A DNA stretch of 64,000 nucleotides from Sinorhizobium psoraleae (GTDB taxonomy: Bacteria; Pseudomonadota; Alphaproteobacteria; Rhizobiales; Rhizobiaceae), in the NCBI RefSeq assembly GCF_013283645.1, contig NZ_JABEKV010000002.1:379798-443797 (forward strand), read 5' to 3'. The translations under genes were made by a program, and so were the position numbers. The notes below the pieces were generated by a model. That model ran no database searches and had not been told where the DNA came from. It saw nothing but the letters and a program-made list of their open reading frames with translations. Positions 16,971 through 25,897 of this stretch are shown piece by piece; positions within the stretch are counted from its first letter, which is position 1, and each line of letters opens with the position of its first letter.

Positions 16971-19301
16971 TCAGAGGCCCTCAGCGTGGAGCCCGGACTG
17001 GCGGAGCAGTGCCTCGAAATCCCTGGCGACCAGCGGCGGACTGAAGAAATAGCCCTGGATCTCGTCGCAACCGCTTTGCCGCAGGAAATCGACCTGCGCC
17101 TCCGTTTCCACGCCTTCGGCGATGACCCGAAGACCGAGATTCTGCGCAAGCGAGATGATCGCCGAGGTGATCGCCTTGTCATCGACATCCGAAGGAATGT
17201 CCTCGACAAAGGAGCGGTCGATCTTCAGCCGTTGCACGGGGAATCGTTTAAGTGCGCTGAGGCTCGAATAGCCGGTTCCGAAGTCGTCGATAGCGAGATG
17301 TACGCCGATCGCCTCCAGTTCATGCATTGTCGTTATTGCGCCCGGCACGTCCTGCATGATCAGGCTCTCGGTCAGTTCGAGTTCAAGGTAACGCGCCTCC
17401 AATCCGGTTTCGGCGAGCACGGCCGCCACGCGGGCCGCCCAGTTGCGTTCGAGGAACTGCCGAGCGGAAACATTGACACTGACAATCAACGGCGGCAGGC
17501 CGGCTTCCTGCCAGGCCTTGCACTGACGGCATGCGGCTTTCAGCACCCAATCGCCAATCGGCACGATCAGGCCGGTCTCCTCCGCCAGCGGGATGAAGGC
17601 ACCGGGCGACATCACACCGTGCACCGGGTGCTGCCAGCGCAACAACGCCTCTGCGGCGAAGACACGGCCGGTCACAAGGTTCATCTGCGGCTGAAAATGC
17701 AGGAGGAATTCATTGCGGGCGATCGCTTCCCGCAGTTCCTCATGCCGCAAGAGCTTCTCGTGGGCCTTGGCGGCCATCTCTTCGGTAAAGACCTGGAGGT
17801 TGTTGCGACCGAGTTCCTTTGCGCGGTACATCGCCGCGTCGGCATTTGCAAGCAATTCGCTGACTGTCCGGCCCTGATTGGGAAAGCAGGCGACACCCAT
17901 GCTGCAGGTCACCTGCAGGCTGCGGCCGTTGAGTTGAACCGGCGCGGCAATGGCCGCCCGGATGTCCTCCAGACGGGACAAGACGATGTCGCGCTCGGTC
18001 GGCAGGCCGTTCAAGAGAAGAATGAACTCGTCGCCGCCGACCCGCACGACCATGTCCGACTTGCGCACGGCGGCGCGCATACGTTCGGCAACAGCCTTCA
18101 GCAGGTCGTCGCCGGCCGTATGCCCAAGACTGTCATTGATGAGCTTGAAATTGTCGAGATCCAGAAAGGCCAGCACGGCCCACTGATCGCGGCCGCGAAT
18201 TGCCTCGAGCACACCCGCCACCTGCGCCTCGAACAGAACGCGATTGGGAAGGCCCGTCAGCGCATCGTGGTGCGCCATGAAGCTTATTCTGTCTTCGGCT
18301 CGTTTGCGTTCGATCGCGATCCCGGCGAGATGCGTCGCCATGGCGATCAGTTCCTTCTGCTGCTCGCTCGGAACGCCGACCTCCTGGGAATAGAGCGCGA
18401 ACGTGCCAAGCACGTTGCTTTCGTGAGAATGAATCGGCGTCGACCAGCAGGAACGGAAGCCATGAGGCTTCACGAGATCTGCATAGCCCGCCCACAAGGA
18501 ATCAGAATACACGTCCGAGACGATCACCTGTTCACCACGCCACGCCGCCGTTCCGCACGAACCGACTGCTGGACCGATTTCGACGCCGTCGATCGTGGCG
18601 CAAAATACGTCCAGGCTTGGGGCAGCGCCATGCACAAGATGCCGACCGTCCTCGGAGAGGAGCAGGATGGAACCCTTGACGCCGGGCAACAGCAACTCGA
18701 TCAGCAGGATGAGATCGGTGAAGAACTGATCGAGCGGCTCGCTCTTCGCTATCATCTCCAGCAGTCGCGCCTGCCCCTCGAGCAAACGTTCCGCCGCTTT
18801 TCGGTCGGTGATATCGCGCGAAATGCCGACGATGCCGACGATCGTGCCGCCCTTGTTGCGTAGCGGTACCTTGGACGTCATCAACCAGCGATCGCGCCCC
18901 TTGGTAACCATGGCCCGCTCTTCGATGCCGAAAATCGGTTCGCCAGTCTCGATCACACGCTGTTCCACGTCAGCGAAAGCCTGGGCGAACTTCGTCGGGT
19001 GCAGGTCAAAATCGGTCTTGCCCACGAGATCCTGCAAGCTTTCAAGCCCGTTGTCGGCGACCGTCACCTCATTGGCAATAAGAAAGCGGCCTTTCGTGTC
19101 CTTGGCATAGATGTAGTCCGGGACATGATTGATCATCGTCTCCAGCCAATAATGACGATCGGCGATGTCCGGCTCGGACGGGAAAATGCGCGCCACCTCT
19201 TCCGCCAGCCGGTTGCTGGCGGCGATCAGCCGACGCGTCTCCGCGTTGTCGCCAGCATTGAGGGCGGCATAGCGAGTATTGCGAGACGTTTTCCTTGCCA
19301 A
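16971..19301 (-). CDS. PAS-GAF-GGDEF-EAL cyclic-di-GMP enzyme
   Basis: A 776-residue cytoplasmic protein. After a short helical start come a PAS domain (about 50-170, WLETMINHVPDYIYAKD), a GAF domain (175-335), GGDEF (345-505) and EAL (515-765). GGDEF is intact (RVGGDEF) and carries an RxxD inhibitory site (RKSD) five residues upstream. The EAL domain has AAEALLRW, DDFGTG, KIDRSF, AEGVE and QGY, so both synthesis and breakdown of c-di-GMP are possible. There are no membrane segments, so sensing is by the PAS and GAF domains. Monocistronic. Confidence 0.95.
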   Translation of the reverse strand: MARKTSRNTRYAALNAGDNAETRRLIAASNRLAEEVARIFPSEPDIADRHYWLETMINHVPDYIYAKDTKGRFLIANEVTVADNGLESLQDLVGKTDFDLHPTKFAQAFADVEQRVIETGEPIFGIEERAMVTKGRDRWLMTSKVPLRNKGGTIVGIVGISRDITDRKAAERLLEGQARLLEMIAKSEPLDQFFTDLILLIELLLPGVKGSILLLSEDGRHLVHGAAPSLDVFCATIDGVEIGPAVGSCGTAAWRGEQVIVSDVYSDSLWAGYADLVKPHGFRSCWSTPIHSHESNVLGTFALYSQEVGVPSEQQKELIAMATHLAGIAIERKRAEDRISFMAHHDALTGLPNRVLFEAQVAGVLEAIRGRDQWAVLAFLDLDNFKLINDSLGHTAGDDLLKAVAERMRAAVRKSDMVVRVGGDEFILLLNGLPTERDIVLSRLEDIRAAIAAPVQLNGRSLQVTCSMGVACFPNQGRTVSELLANADAAMYRAKELGRNNLQVFTEEMAAKAHEKLLRHEELREAIARNEFLLHFQPQMNLVTGRVFAAEALLRWQHPVHGVMSPGAFIPLAEETGLIVPIGDWVLKAACRQCKAWQEAGLPPLIVSVNVSARQFLERNWAARVAAVLAETGLEARYLELELTESLIMQDVPGAITTMHELEAIGVHLAIDDFGTGYSSLSALKRFPVQRLKIDRSFVEDIPSDVDDKAITSAIISLAQNLGLRVIAEGVETEAQVDFLRQSGCDEIQGYFFSPPLVARDFEALLRQSGLHAEGL

Positions 19302-19532
19302 GCAAAGCCTCCGGAAGAGCAGCGCAAATATCCGTTGGTCGTTCCAGCCTCAGCTCTAGTCAATAGAGGTTATACTTCTCTAAATGTTGCCGGAAAAAAT
19401 CGTCTAAAAGTTGCAGCGTGGATCAGGACGTTTCATCAAAACATTTCATGAGCAACATCAATTGGGGACGCTTCTGTCGCCGCCTGCGATCGCATATGAA
19501 GTTGCGCATCGAACAGGCGGAGGGGAGCCCGG

Positions 19533-20192
19533 ATGCTGACAATCTACGGAGTTTATCGTTCGCGCGCGTCGCGCAACTACTGGATGGCGCGCGAGCTTGG
19601 GATTCCCTTCACATCTGTTTCGGTGATCCAGGCGCGCCGCGTCGCCGATCCGCTGGCCGTGGATGCGCCGCTCAACACCAAGTCGCCGGGCTTTCTTTCC
19701 ATCAATCCGATGGGGCTCATTCCGGCGATCGACGATGACGGCCTTGTCCTGACGGAATCGCTCGCCAACAATCTCTATCTCGCCCGCAAATATGGCGGTC
19801 CTCTCGCGCCGGCCGATCTCGGCGAGGACGGACAAATGGGCAATTGGACGATGTGGGCGGCAACCGAGGTGGAGCCGCATGCGGTCAAGATCATTCTCGC
19901 CTACGACAATGGCATCGAGAATACGCCCGAAGGTCAGGCGCGCATCGCCGCCTGCGCCCAATCACTCGAGAAAGCCTTCAGCGTTCTCGAAACGCATCTC
20001 AAGGGCCACGACTATGTCGTCGGGAACCGCTTCACGGTCGCCGATCTCAACCTCGCCGAGGTCTTTCGCTACACCATGAGCCAGACGGCGTTGTTCGAAA
20101 GGCATCCGCACGTCAAGGCGTGGCTTGCGCGTTGCCAGTCGCGTCCTTGCTTCAAGGCGATGATGGAGGAGCGGCTGAAAGAACCGGAATAA
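19533..20192 (+). CDS. Glutathione S-transferase family protein
   Basis: A 219-residue protein with the N-terminal thioredoxin-like domain ([49 protein letters not shown], with the cis-Pro and Glu-Ser glutathione contacts) and a helical C-terminal domain ([14 protein letters not shown]). It probably conjugates or reduces an electrophile with glutathione; substrate unknown. GGAGGGGAG precedes the ATG. It is convergent with the following LysR gene, stops 15 bases apart. Confidence 0.9.
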   Translation: MLTIYGVYRSRASRNYWMARELGIPFTSVSVIQARRVADPLAVDAPLNTKSPGFLSINPMGLIPAIDDDGLVLTESLANNLYLARKYGGPLAPADLGEDGQMGNWTMWAATEVEPHAVKIILAYDNGIENTPEGQARIAACAQSLEKAFSVLETHLKGHDYVVGNRFTVADLNLAEVFRYTMSQTALFERHPHVKAWLARCQSRPCFKAMMEERLKEPE

Positions 20193-20207
20193 GAGCGACG
20201 GGCGGAA

Positions 20208-21131
20208 TCACTTGCCGGAATATCCGGCAATCTTGCCGTCAAGCAGGCGCATTCCCTCTTCCACCTCATCGCGCACCCAGCGCTTGAAAGCCAGCGCGGC
20301 CTTGCTCTCGCGCCGGGATGGCGAGCGCACGAAATAGTGGCCGAAGCCGGTTTTTGCCCGGATGTCGAAGGGCGCAACCAGACTGCCCTCGGTTACGGCA
20401 AAGCCTGCGAGCGTCTGCCAGGCGAGCATGACCCCCTGCCCGGCAATTGCCGCGTCAAGCACGAGCGAGGCCTCGTTGAAGGTGTGGCGCACCGTCATCT
20501 GCGAACCCGAAAGGCCAGCCTCCTTGAACCACACTTCCCATGTGAACATCGAGTGACCGTCGATCACCGCCGGAAGCTTTAGAATATCTGCAGGCACACG
20601 CAGATCCGCGGCCATGCTCGGCGAGCAAACAGGGAAGATCTCCTGCTCCAGCAGGAGTTCGGCATGGACACCCGGCCAGTCACCGGCGCCGACGCGGATG
20701 CCGACATCGACGTCGGAAGTGTCCAGATTGACGAGCGTCGTCGTCGCGTCGATCCTCAGCCGGATATCCGGATGCCGCTCGGCAAAGCGGTTCAACCGAT
20801 AAACCAGCCACCGGGCCGCGAAGACCGGGGCCACGGAGATCGTCAACACCGATTCATCGCGTCGCCGCGCCGATGCCACCGCCTCGGCAAGCTCTCCGAA
20901 GGCGCTCGAAAGCCGTGCAAGGAACAGGCACCCGAAATCCGTTGCGACGAGCCCGCGGGCGGTACGCTCGAAAAGCATGCGGCCGAGTTGCGCTTCCGTC
21001 TTGGCAATCTGCTGGCTGACGGCGCCGACCGTGACGCCGAGTTCTGCCGCAGCGCTTGCGAGCGAGCCGAGGCGGCCAGCGGCTTCGACGGCACGCAGGC
21101 CGTTGAGGTGGACTGTGTTCAGTTCCTTCAT
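20208..21131 (-). CDS. LysR-family regulator (GcvA-like)
   Basis: A 307-residue regulator. The helix-turn-helix is in residues 6-40 (LNGLRAVEAAGRLGSLASAAAELGVTVGAVSQQIAKTEAQLG), with the GcvA-type pattern of V-S-Q-Q-I in the recognition helix, then a substrate-binding domain. It is convergent with the GST gene and divergent from two small genes, one of which may be its target. Effector unknown. Confidence 0.9.
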   Translation of the reverse strand: MKELNTVHLNGLRAVEAAGRLGSLASAAAELGVTVGAVSQQIAKTEAQLGRMLFERTARGLVATDFGCLFLARLSSAFGELAEAVASARRRDESVLTISVAPVFAARWLVYRLNRFAERHPDIRLRIDATTTLVNLDTSDVDVGIRVGAGDWPGVHAELLLEQEIFPVCSPSMAADLRVPADILKLPAVIDGHSMFTWEVWFKEAGLSGSQMTVRHTFNEASLVLDAAIAGQGVMLAWQTLAGFAVTEGSLVAPFDIRAKTGFGHYFVRSPSRRESKAALAFKRWVRDEVEEGMRLLDGKIAGYSGK

Positions 21132-21221
21132 GTAGTTTTTCTAAAACGAACAGCCGTCAATCTCAATTGAATTCCTGCCGTGACGAGCGGATGCTGGGTC
21201 CTATCGAAAGGGTGGTCCGCC

Positions 21222-21416
21222 ATGCTGAAGATTCTAACGATGCTCAAGCGTACTTCATTGGCCTACGGCGATCGTGCCGAAATGCCGCTCGCTTGGCAGC
21301 GCGATCCGTTGCAGCACCCGGATCTCGCTCGCATGGAAGAGCGGGAGCTTGCCGATCTGCCGTTTCCGGGATGGCCCTGGCCACGGGTCGCGCCCGATCA
21401 TTGCGATTGCGTCTGA
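21222..21416 (+). CDS. Small conserved-looking hypothetical protein
   Basis: A predicted 64-residue protein with a basic N-terminus and a Pro/Trp-rich C-terminus (LPFPGWPWPRVAPDHCDC). AAAGGGTGG upstream of the ATG at 21222 favours this start. No family is recognised. It is divergent from a LysR gene with 90 bp between starts. The coding call rests on codon pattern and the ribosome site only. Confidence 0.5.
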   Translation: MLKILTMLKRTSLAYGDRAEMPLAWQRDPLQHPDLARMEERELADLPFPGWPWPRVAPDHCDCV

Positions 21417-21474
21417 TCTGAGGATAGACTGTAGGACGCGACTTCTATGCGCTTCGCGCAAGCGATGGTGATGC

Positions 21475-21837
21475 ATGAGCGATGATCTCGAAGGTTCTTT
21501 CGAACGTGTGCGGCGGCTGGCGGAGGCGGCAGGCCTGCCGGAAACGGCGGTCGGCACGTCCTACGGGACGCCGGCCCTCCTCGTCAAAGGCAAGAGTTTC
21601 GTGCGGATGAAGGACGCAGAGACGCTGGTGGTGATGTGCGCGCTCGATGAGAAGGAGATGCTGATGGAACTCGACCCATCCCTGTTCTTCGAGACCGACC
21701 ACTACAAAGGCTGGCCGGCAATGCTGGTGAGGCTCGCTGCAATCGACGACGAAACACTGACGCAACGGCTGATCGCGGCCTGGCGCGAAAAAGCGCCGGA
21801 GCGCCTCGCACGTCGCTTCGGCTCCCCGGCTCGCTGA
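21475..21837 (+). CDS. MmcQ/YjbR-family protein
   Basis: A 120-residue protein matching MmcQ/YjbR (double-wing, DNA-binding-like fold). Key blocks are SYGTPALLVKGKSFVRMKD and ALDEKEMLMELDPSLFFETDHYKGWPAMLVRL near the middle. Function in the family is not established; a nucleic acid or small-molecule role is possible. It is followed by a dispersed repeat and then a GST gene on the other strand. Confidence 0.85.
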   Translation: MSDDLEGSFERVRRLAEAAGLPETAVGTSYGTPALLVKGKSFVRMKDAETLVVMCALDEKEMLMELDPSLFFETDHYKGWPAMLVRLAAIDDETLTQRLIAAWREKAPERLARRFGSPAR

Positions 21838-21850
21838 AACGCTGAAACGC

Positions 21851-21912
21851 TCCAACTCCTTGAAACGCAAATGCGGACGGAAAACCGCTACACAGTTTTC
21901 CTGGAATTGCTC
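21851..21912 (+). repeat. Dispersed approximately 65-bp repeat, copy 2
   Basis: It shares GGACGGAAAACCG, CTACACAGTTTTCCTGGAATTGCTC with the copies at 3735, 25688 and 42695. Its end overlaps by one base the stop codon of the minus-strand GST gene: TAG is read from TAGAGCAATTCC. The insertion may have set that gene's stop. Confidence 0.75.
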
Positions 21913-22532
21913 TACGCCTGGACCGCAGCCAGCACCTTGGCGACGGCCGGTCGTGCGACCATGCGGTTGCGGTGGTCGAGAACCTTCGGGAAACGTCCCG
22001 GATCGACGCCATCCGCCTCCAGCCAGTTGGCGATGGTGAAGAGATAAGGATCTGCGATCGTATAACCCTCTCCCATGACAAAAGGGCCGGCGAACATGTC
22101 GCGTTCGATGAGCGCGAAGCAGTCGCCCATGTTTGATGCCACCTTCGCCTTCATCGCTTCATGCGCCGCCGGATCGTCTGCCCATCTGGCACCGCGTCGC
22201 GCATGCGCGTGGGCCACGTGCACGGTGGAGCAGAGATAGCTCAGGAAGGATTGCAGCCGTGCGAACGCGAACGGATCGTCAAGCGGCGCAAGGCGGCGGT
22301 CTGGAAAGCTCTGGGCGATATAGGCCAGGATGGCCGGGGTTTCGGTGAGCACGCCGCGGTCCGTCACCAAAGCCGGAACTCGCCCTTTCGGATTGATCGC
22401 AAGATATTCCGGCGTGGTTTGTTCTGCTTTCGCGAAATCGACGCGTCGCGCCTCATAGGCGGCGCCCACTTCCTCGAGGGCGATATGCGAAGCGAGCGAG
22501 CAGGTCCCCGGGGCGTAAAACAGTTTCAGCAT
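21912..22532 (-). CDS. Glutathione S-transferase family protein (second)
   Basis: A 206-residue GST. The N-terminal domain starts MLKLFYAPGTCSLASHIALEE, the beta-class-like motif with Cys/Ser near the catalytic position; NPKGRVPALVTDRGVLTETPAIL supplies cis-Pro and glutathione contacts. The C-terminal helical domain includes YTIADPYLFTI. It resembles bacterial beta-class GSTs used against oxidants and xenobiotics. ATGATG starts sit behind GGGAGG; the second gives better spacing. Its stop codon abuts a dispersed repeat. Confidence 0.9.
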   Translation of the reverse strand: MLKLFYAPGTCSLASHIALEEVGAAYEARRVDFAKAEQTTPEYLAINPKGRVPALVTDRGVLTETPAILAYIAQSFPDRRLAPLDDPFAFARLQSFLSYLCSTVHVAHAHARRGARWADDPAAHEAMKAKVASNMGDCFALIERDMFAGPFVMGEGYTIADPYLFTIANWLEADGVDPGRFPKVLDHRNRMVARPAVAKVLAAVQA

Positions 22533-22616
22533 CATTCTGCCTCCCATGATGGTGCGGCGGCCACAAAATTCGCCAGCAGAAGAAATGAAATTGCCGCGGT
22601 TGACAAGGTCCGGAAC

Positions 22617-22643
22617 GGCCCGGCGTCTATGATCCGCCGGGCC
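22617..22643. terminator. Hairpin between DUF4406 and GST genes
   Basis: GGCCCGGCG pairs with CGCCGGGCC across nine bases. It lies just after the stop of the minus-strand gene at 22650-23021. The T-tract is poor on the minus strand. Confidence 0.6.
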
Positions 22644-22649
22644 TTTCGG

Positions 22650-23021
22650 TCACGCGGCTATCGTCCCTGCACAGCCCGGCACATCTTCGAGGCGGTCGTA
22701 GACCGGAATGCCGCGCTCGCGGGCGATGCGCACATCATTATCTGCGCCTTTGGACTCGCCCGGCAAGCGCAGGACGGCGTCGCAGAGCGCAAGCAGCCGG
22801 CCGGCAACGGGATGAAAGATCTCCTCATAAAGCTCGTCGCCCACCCGGCTTCCACCGGCCGCGTGCCACACGGGTAAGGCAACCCACTCCCCGATCATCG
22901 GCACATGCCCAGCCCTGAAGAGCGCATAGGACGGCTCCTCCAGACGCTTCAAGTTTTCCGCCATTTTCGATGGATCGTCCCCCGTCCCGGAGCGGTAGGG
23001 GCCGGCAATCAGAATTAGCAT
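22650..23021 (-). CDS. DUF4406-like protein (nucleoside 2-deoxyribosyltransferase fold)
   Basis: A 123-residue protein beginning MLILIAGPYRSGT, the phosphate-binding start typical of DUF4406 and nucleoside deoxyribosyltransferase-like proteins, with later HVPMIGEWVALPVW and CDAVLRLPGESKGADND segments that shape the nucleotide site. The reaction is unknown; hydrolysis or transfer of an N-glycosidic bond would fit the fold. The start at 23021 has GGAG at good spacing. It is divergent from a DeoR regulator with a 92-bp intergenic region containing a perfect palindrome. Confidence 0.75.
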   Translation of the reverse strand: MLILIAGPYRSGTGDDPSKMAENLKRLEEPSYALFRAGHVPMIGEWVALPVWHAAGGSRVGDELYEEIFHPVAGRLLALCDAVLRLPGESKGADNDVRIARERGIPVYDRLEDVPGCAGTIAA

Positions 23022-23050
23022 GACTTTCTCCATGATTTTTGCACGAAACT

Positions 23051-23066
23051 TCCAGATATTTCTGGA
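23051..23066. promoter_or_regulatory. Palindrome in the DUF4406/DeoR divergent region
   Basis: TCCAGATATTTCTGGA is an inverted repeat of six bases around TATT. The sequence that follows (ATCGCGAATATTCATGCAATATCGTGA) holds a second, imperfect inverted pair. Either could be the operator of the DeoR protein at 23114. Confidence 0.5.
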
Positions 23067-23113
23067 GTTATCGCGAATATTCATGCAATATCGTGAAGAA
23101 TCAAGGGGAATCG

Positions 23114-23866
23114 ATGCTGACAACACAGAGACGAGCGATGATTTCGACAAGGCTTGCCCGCGACGGGCAAGTCGTTGCCAAGGCGCTCGCCGACGAACTC
23201 GGGCTTTCGGAAGACACCATCCGTCGCGACCTCAGGGAAATGGCGGCCGAGGGCCTGTTGAAGCGGGTTCACGGCGGCGCCCTGCCGCTGACGCCGCCGC
23301 TTCCGGATTTCGCCGCCCGCCAGGCGATCGCCAGCGACCTCAAGTGCCGGCTCGGACGACGGGCGGCGGACCTCGTCAAGCCCGGGCAAACCGTCTTTCT
23401 CGACGGCGGCACGAGCAATGCGGAACTCGCTCGCGCCTTGCCGCGCGACTTGCGGTCGACCATCGTCACGCACAGTCCGACGATCGCCGCCGAACTCGAA
23501 AAACACGACGCCGAGGTGATCCTGATCGGCGGCAGGCTCTATAAACATTCCATGGTGGCGACGGGGGCGACGGCGGTCGCCGCAATCGAACAGATCCGCG
23601 TCGACATCTTCTTCCTCGGGGTTACCGCCATCCATCCGGCGCATGGGCTTTCGACCGGAGACTACGAAGAAGCGGCGATAAAACGGGCAATCGCCCGGCA
23701 GTCCGCAGAAACCTATGTGCTCGCGACGCCGGAGAAATTCGGCGCAGCCTCCCCTCACCGCATCATGAGCGTCAGCGAACTCGCCGGCCTCGTCGTGCCG
23801 GCGGACATGGCAGCCGAGCCCCTGTCACCCTATGGCGACGGCTCCACCGCACTGATCATGGCGTAG
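23114..23866 (+). CDS. DeoR-family transcriptional regulator
   Basis: A 250-residue regulator. The N-terminal helix-turn-helix (VVAKALADELGLSEDTIRRDLREMAAEGLLKRVHGGAL, about residues 20-57) is followed by a DeoR C-terminal sugar-phosphate-sensing domain (QTVFLDGGTSNAELARAL, VILIGGRLYKHSMVATG). Members repress sugar or nucleoside pathways and respond to phosphorylated intermediates. It is divergent from the DUF4406 gene, its most obvious target. Four bases separate its stop from that of the convergent asparaginase gene. Confidence 0.92.
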   Translation: MLTTQRRAMISTRLARDGQVVAKALADELGLSEDTIRRDLREMAAEGLLKRVHGGALPLTPPLPDFAARQAIASDLKCRLGRRAADLVKPGQTVFLDGGTSNAELARALPRDLRSTIVTHSPTIAAELEKHDAEVILIGGRLYKHSMVATGATAVAAIEQIRVDIFFLGVTAIHPAHGLSTGDYEEAAIKRAIARQSAETYVLATPEKFGAASPHRIMSVSELAGLVVPADMAAEPLSPYGDGSTALIMA

Positions 23867-23870
23867 AGGC

Positions 23871-24878
23871 TCACGCCCCAAACGCCTCCGTCACGCGCAC
23901 GTCGCCGACATGCATGCCGTTCCAGTTGCGCATCGGGTGGTTGGCTTGCGCCATCAGCGCCGTGTGGATCTGCGGTTCATCGGCGAAGAACCGCGCAAGC
24001 GTCGCGGCAACCATCGCCTCGGCGGCGCGGGTCGTGCCGTCCTCGCATTTGAGCGCAATGCCGACCCCCTTCTCTGGAATTGCCGCGCAGAAGACGCCTT
24101 CGGCACCGGTCTTGGCAAAGATGCGGCCCGGCGCGGCCCTCATCAGCCGCGTGCAGGCACGCTTGGTGCCGGCAACGTAGAAGGGTTCGGCCATGCAAGC
24201 CTCGACCAGACGCCTGGACGCGCGCGACCGTTCCGCCGCAAGCCCCACCCCTGTCGCCATTTTGGCGAAGCCGTGGGCGAGCCCCTTCAGGGGTACGGCA
24301 TAGGTGGGGATCGAGCAGCCATCGACCCCGCAATTGTCGCGCGCGAGGATTGCCCCCGTAAGACTTTCCATGACACCGCGGATTTCCTGCTGGATCGGAT
24401 GGTCGTAGCCGACATAGCCACGGACTTCCGTGCCGGAATGGCAGCAGGCGCAGACGAAGCCGGCGTGCTTGCCGGAGCAATTGTTGTGCAGGGCGCTCGG
24501 CGCCTCGATCGAACGCGCCTGCGCGATCAACGTCTTCTGGTCGAAGGACCAGTGGGCGCCGCATTCCAGCGCATCGACGTCACGGCCGGCTGCCGCCAGC
24601 ATTTCCGCCGCGAGCGCGACATGTTCCGGCTCACCGGAATGCGAGGCACAGGCGAGCGCCAGCGCTTTGGCGCCGAACCGGTAGGCGTCCGCCGCGCCGC
24701 TCTCGGCCAGCGGCAGGGCCTGCATGGCCTTGCAGGCCGAACGCGGGAAGACGGCAGCATCCGTATCGCCCAACGAAAACACGGTGTTGCCGTCGCCGTC
24801 GACAACGATCACCGTGCCGCGATGACGGCTTTCGACGAGATTTCCGCGGGTTACTTCGACCAGGACCGGATTAGACAT
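23871..24878 (-). CDS. Rhizobial-type (class 3) L-asparaginase
   Basis: A 335-residue enzyme unrelated to the E. coli asparaginases. Residues match the Rhizobium etli ReAV active site at an offset of one: Ser47-x-x-Lys50 (SACK), Ser79 (CASHSGE), and the zinc-ligand set Cys134, Lys137 (CSGKHAG) and Cys188 (VDGCSIP). A second catalytic lysine is probably in FAKTGAEG (residue 256). It hydrolyses L-asparagine to aspartate and ammonia. The start is MSNPVLVEV, with GAGGG upstream. It is convergent with the DeoR gene. Confidence 0.88.
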   Translation of the reverse strand: MSNPVLVEVTRGNLVESRHRGTVIVVDGDGNTVFSLGDTDAAVFPRSACKAMQALPLAESGAADAYRFGAKALALACASHSGEPEHVALAAEMLAAAGRDVDALECGAHWSFDQKTLIAQARSIEAPSALHNNCSGKHAGFVCACCHSGTEVRGYVGYDHPIQQEIRGVMESLTGAILARDNCGVDGCSIPTYAVPLKGLAHGFAKMATGVGLAAERSRASRRLVEACMAEPFYVAGTKRACTRLMRAAPGRIFAKTGAEGVFCAAIPEKGVGIALKCEDGTTRAAEAMVAATLARFFADEPQIHTALMAQANHPMRNWNGMHVGDVRVTEAFGA

Positions 24879-24949
24879 GCTTGCCCTCAAAATTCCTCTT
24901 TCGCCTCTGCATTTATCAGGAATCCGATCGCTGGGAACCGGGGTGTGCG

Positions 24950-25687
24950 ATGAAATTCATCCGCAGGCTGTTTGTCGCCTTTATGCTCATCTACCTGCTT
25001 CCGGCACTTGCCTCGGCCGGCTGGTGGTACATCAAGGACAGGCCGCAGAGCTGGCGGGAGGCAGATTGGTCATCTGCCGGTCTTCTCCCCAAACCGGCAG
25101 AAAGCCCGGAGGCGGCAGTCTATATCCTCTCGGCAACCACCGGCGGCATGAAGGGGGCCGTCGCCAGCCACGCGTGGATCGTCACCAAGGATGAAGGGGC
25201 CTTGGCCTATACCCGATACGAAAAGGTCGGCTGGGGCAAACCGGTCCGCAAGAATGCCTATCAGGCCGATGGCCGGTGGTATTCGAACGAGCCGCGCATC
25301 GTCGTCATGATCACGGGAGAGAAGGCGCAACGCCTGATTCCGAAGGTCGAGCGGGCGATTGCCGAATACCCCTACGCCTCGCCCGGCACCTACAGGCTAT
25401 GGCCCGGACCGAACTCGAACACCTTCGTCGCGCACGTGCTTCGTTCAGTGCCCGAGATTGGCGCGGTGCTACCGCCGAACGCTGTCGGCCGCGACTACTT
25501 GCCGGAGGGCAAGCTTTTCCACATCGATAGCGACGGCGGCGACCTGCACGCAACCCTCTACGGGCTGGCCGGCATTTCCGCCGGCTGGCGAAGTGGGCTG
25601 GAGCTGCACTTCATGGGATTGGTGGCGGGCGTTGATATTGCACGGCCCGGGGTAAAAATCCCCGCGCTCGGCCGCTTCGGGATTTAG
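24950..25687 (+). CDS. DUF3750-family exported protein
   Basis: A 245-residue protein with an N-terminal hydrophobic segment (residues 8-25, FVAFMLIYLLPALASAGWW) acting as signal anchor, then a globular domain with SHAWIVTKDEG, YRLWPGPNSNTFVAHVLR and GLAGISAGWRSGLELHFMGL. The N-T-F-V-x-H block with nearby His resembles lipid- or peptide-handling cysteine/serine hydrolase folds, but a nucleophile is not evident. Function unknown. The 71 bp between it and the divergent asparaginase gene must hold both promoters. Confidence 0.8.
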   Translation: MKFIRRLFVAFMLIYLLPALASAGWWYIKDRPQSWREADWSSAGLLPKPAESPEAAVYILSATTGGMKGAVASHAWIVTKDEGALAYTRYEKVGWGKPVRKNAYQADGRWYSNEPRIVVMITGEKAQRLIPKVERAIAEYPYASPGTYRLWPGPNSNTFVAHVLRSVPEIGAVLPPNAVGRDYLPEGKLFHIDSDGGDLHATLYGLAGISAGWRSGLELHFMGLVAGVDIARPGVKIPALGRFGI

Positions 25688-25784
25688 ATCAATTCATTGT
25701 TTCATTGAAGCAGTGAAATGATCTAACTCTTTGGAGCTGCGCAATTCCGGACGGAAAACCGTTACACACTTTCCTGAATTGCTC
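25688..25784 (+). repeat. Dispersed repeat, copy 3 (longest form)
   Basis: The core GCAATTCCGGACGGAAAACC and TTACACACTTTCC is preceded by an extra module containing GTGAAATGATCTAAC, which also occurs at 42764-42778. It directly follows the DUF3750 stop codon. Together with the small transcription unit at 25811-26024 it fills the 404-bp gap 25688-26091. Confidence 0.75.
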
Positions 25785-25810
25785 TGGACCGCTGCGCGAG
25801 AACTCTTTCA

Positions 25811-25840
25811 GAAAAGGAAAAGGGCCGCCCGAGGCGACCC
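25811..25840 (-). terminator. Intrinsic terminator of an orphan small transcript
   Basis: On the minus strand GGGTCGCC pairs with GGCGGCCC around a short loop, followed by TTTTCCTTTTC. Two further hairpins precede it (GGGCCT-GTG-AGGCCC and GGCC-n7-GGCC). This gives a structured 3' end typical of a small RNA or short mRNA. Confidence 0.8.
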
Positions 25841-25897
25841 TTCCATGAGTTCTGGCCTAATGACGGCCGGGCCTCACAGGCCCAAGGAAGGCGGCAA

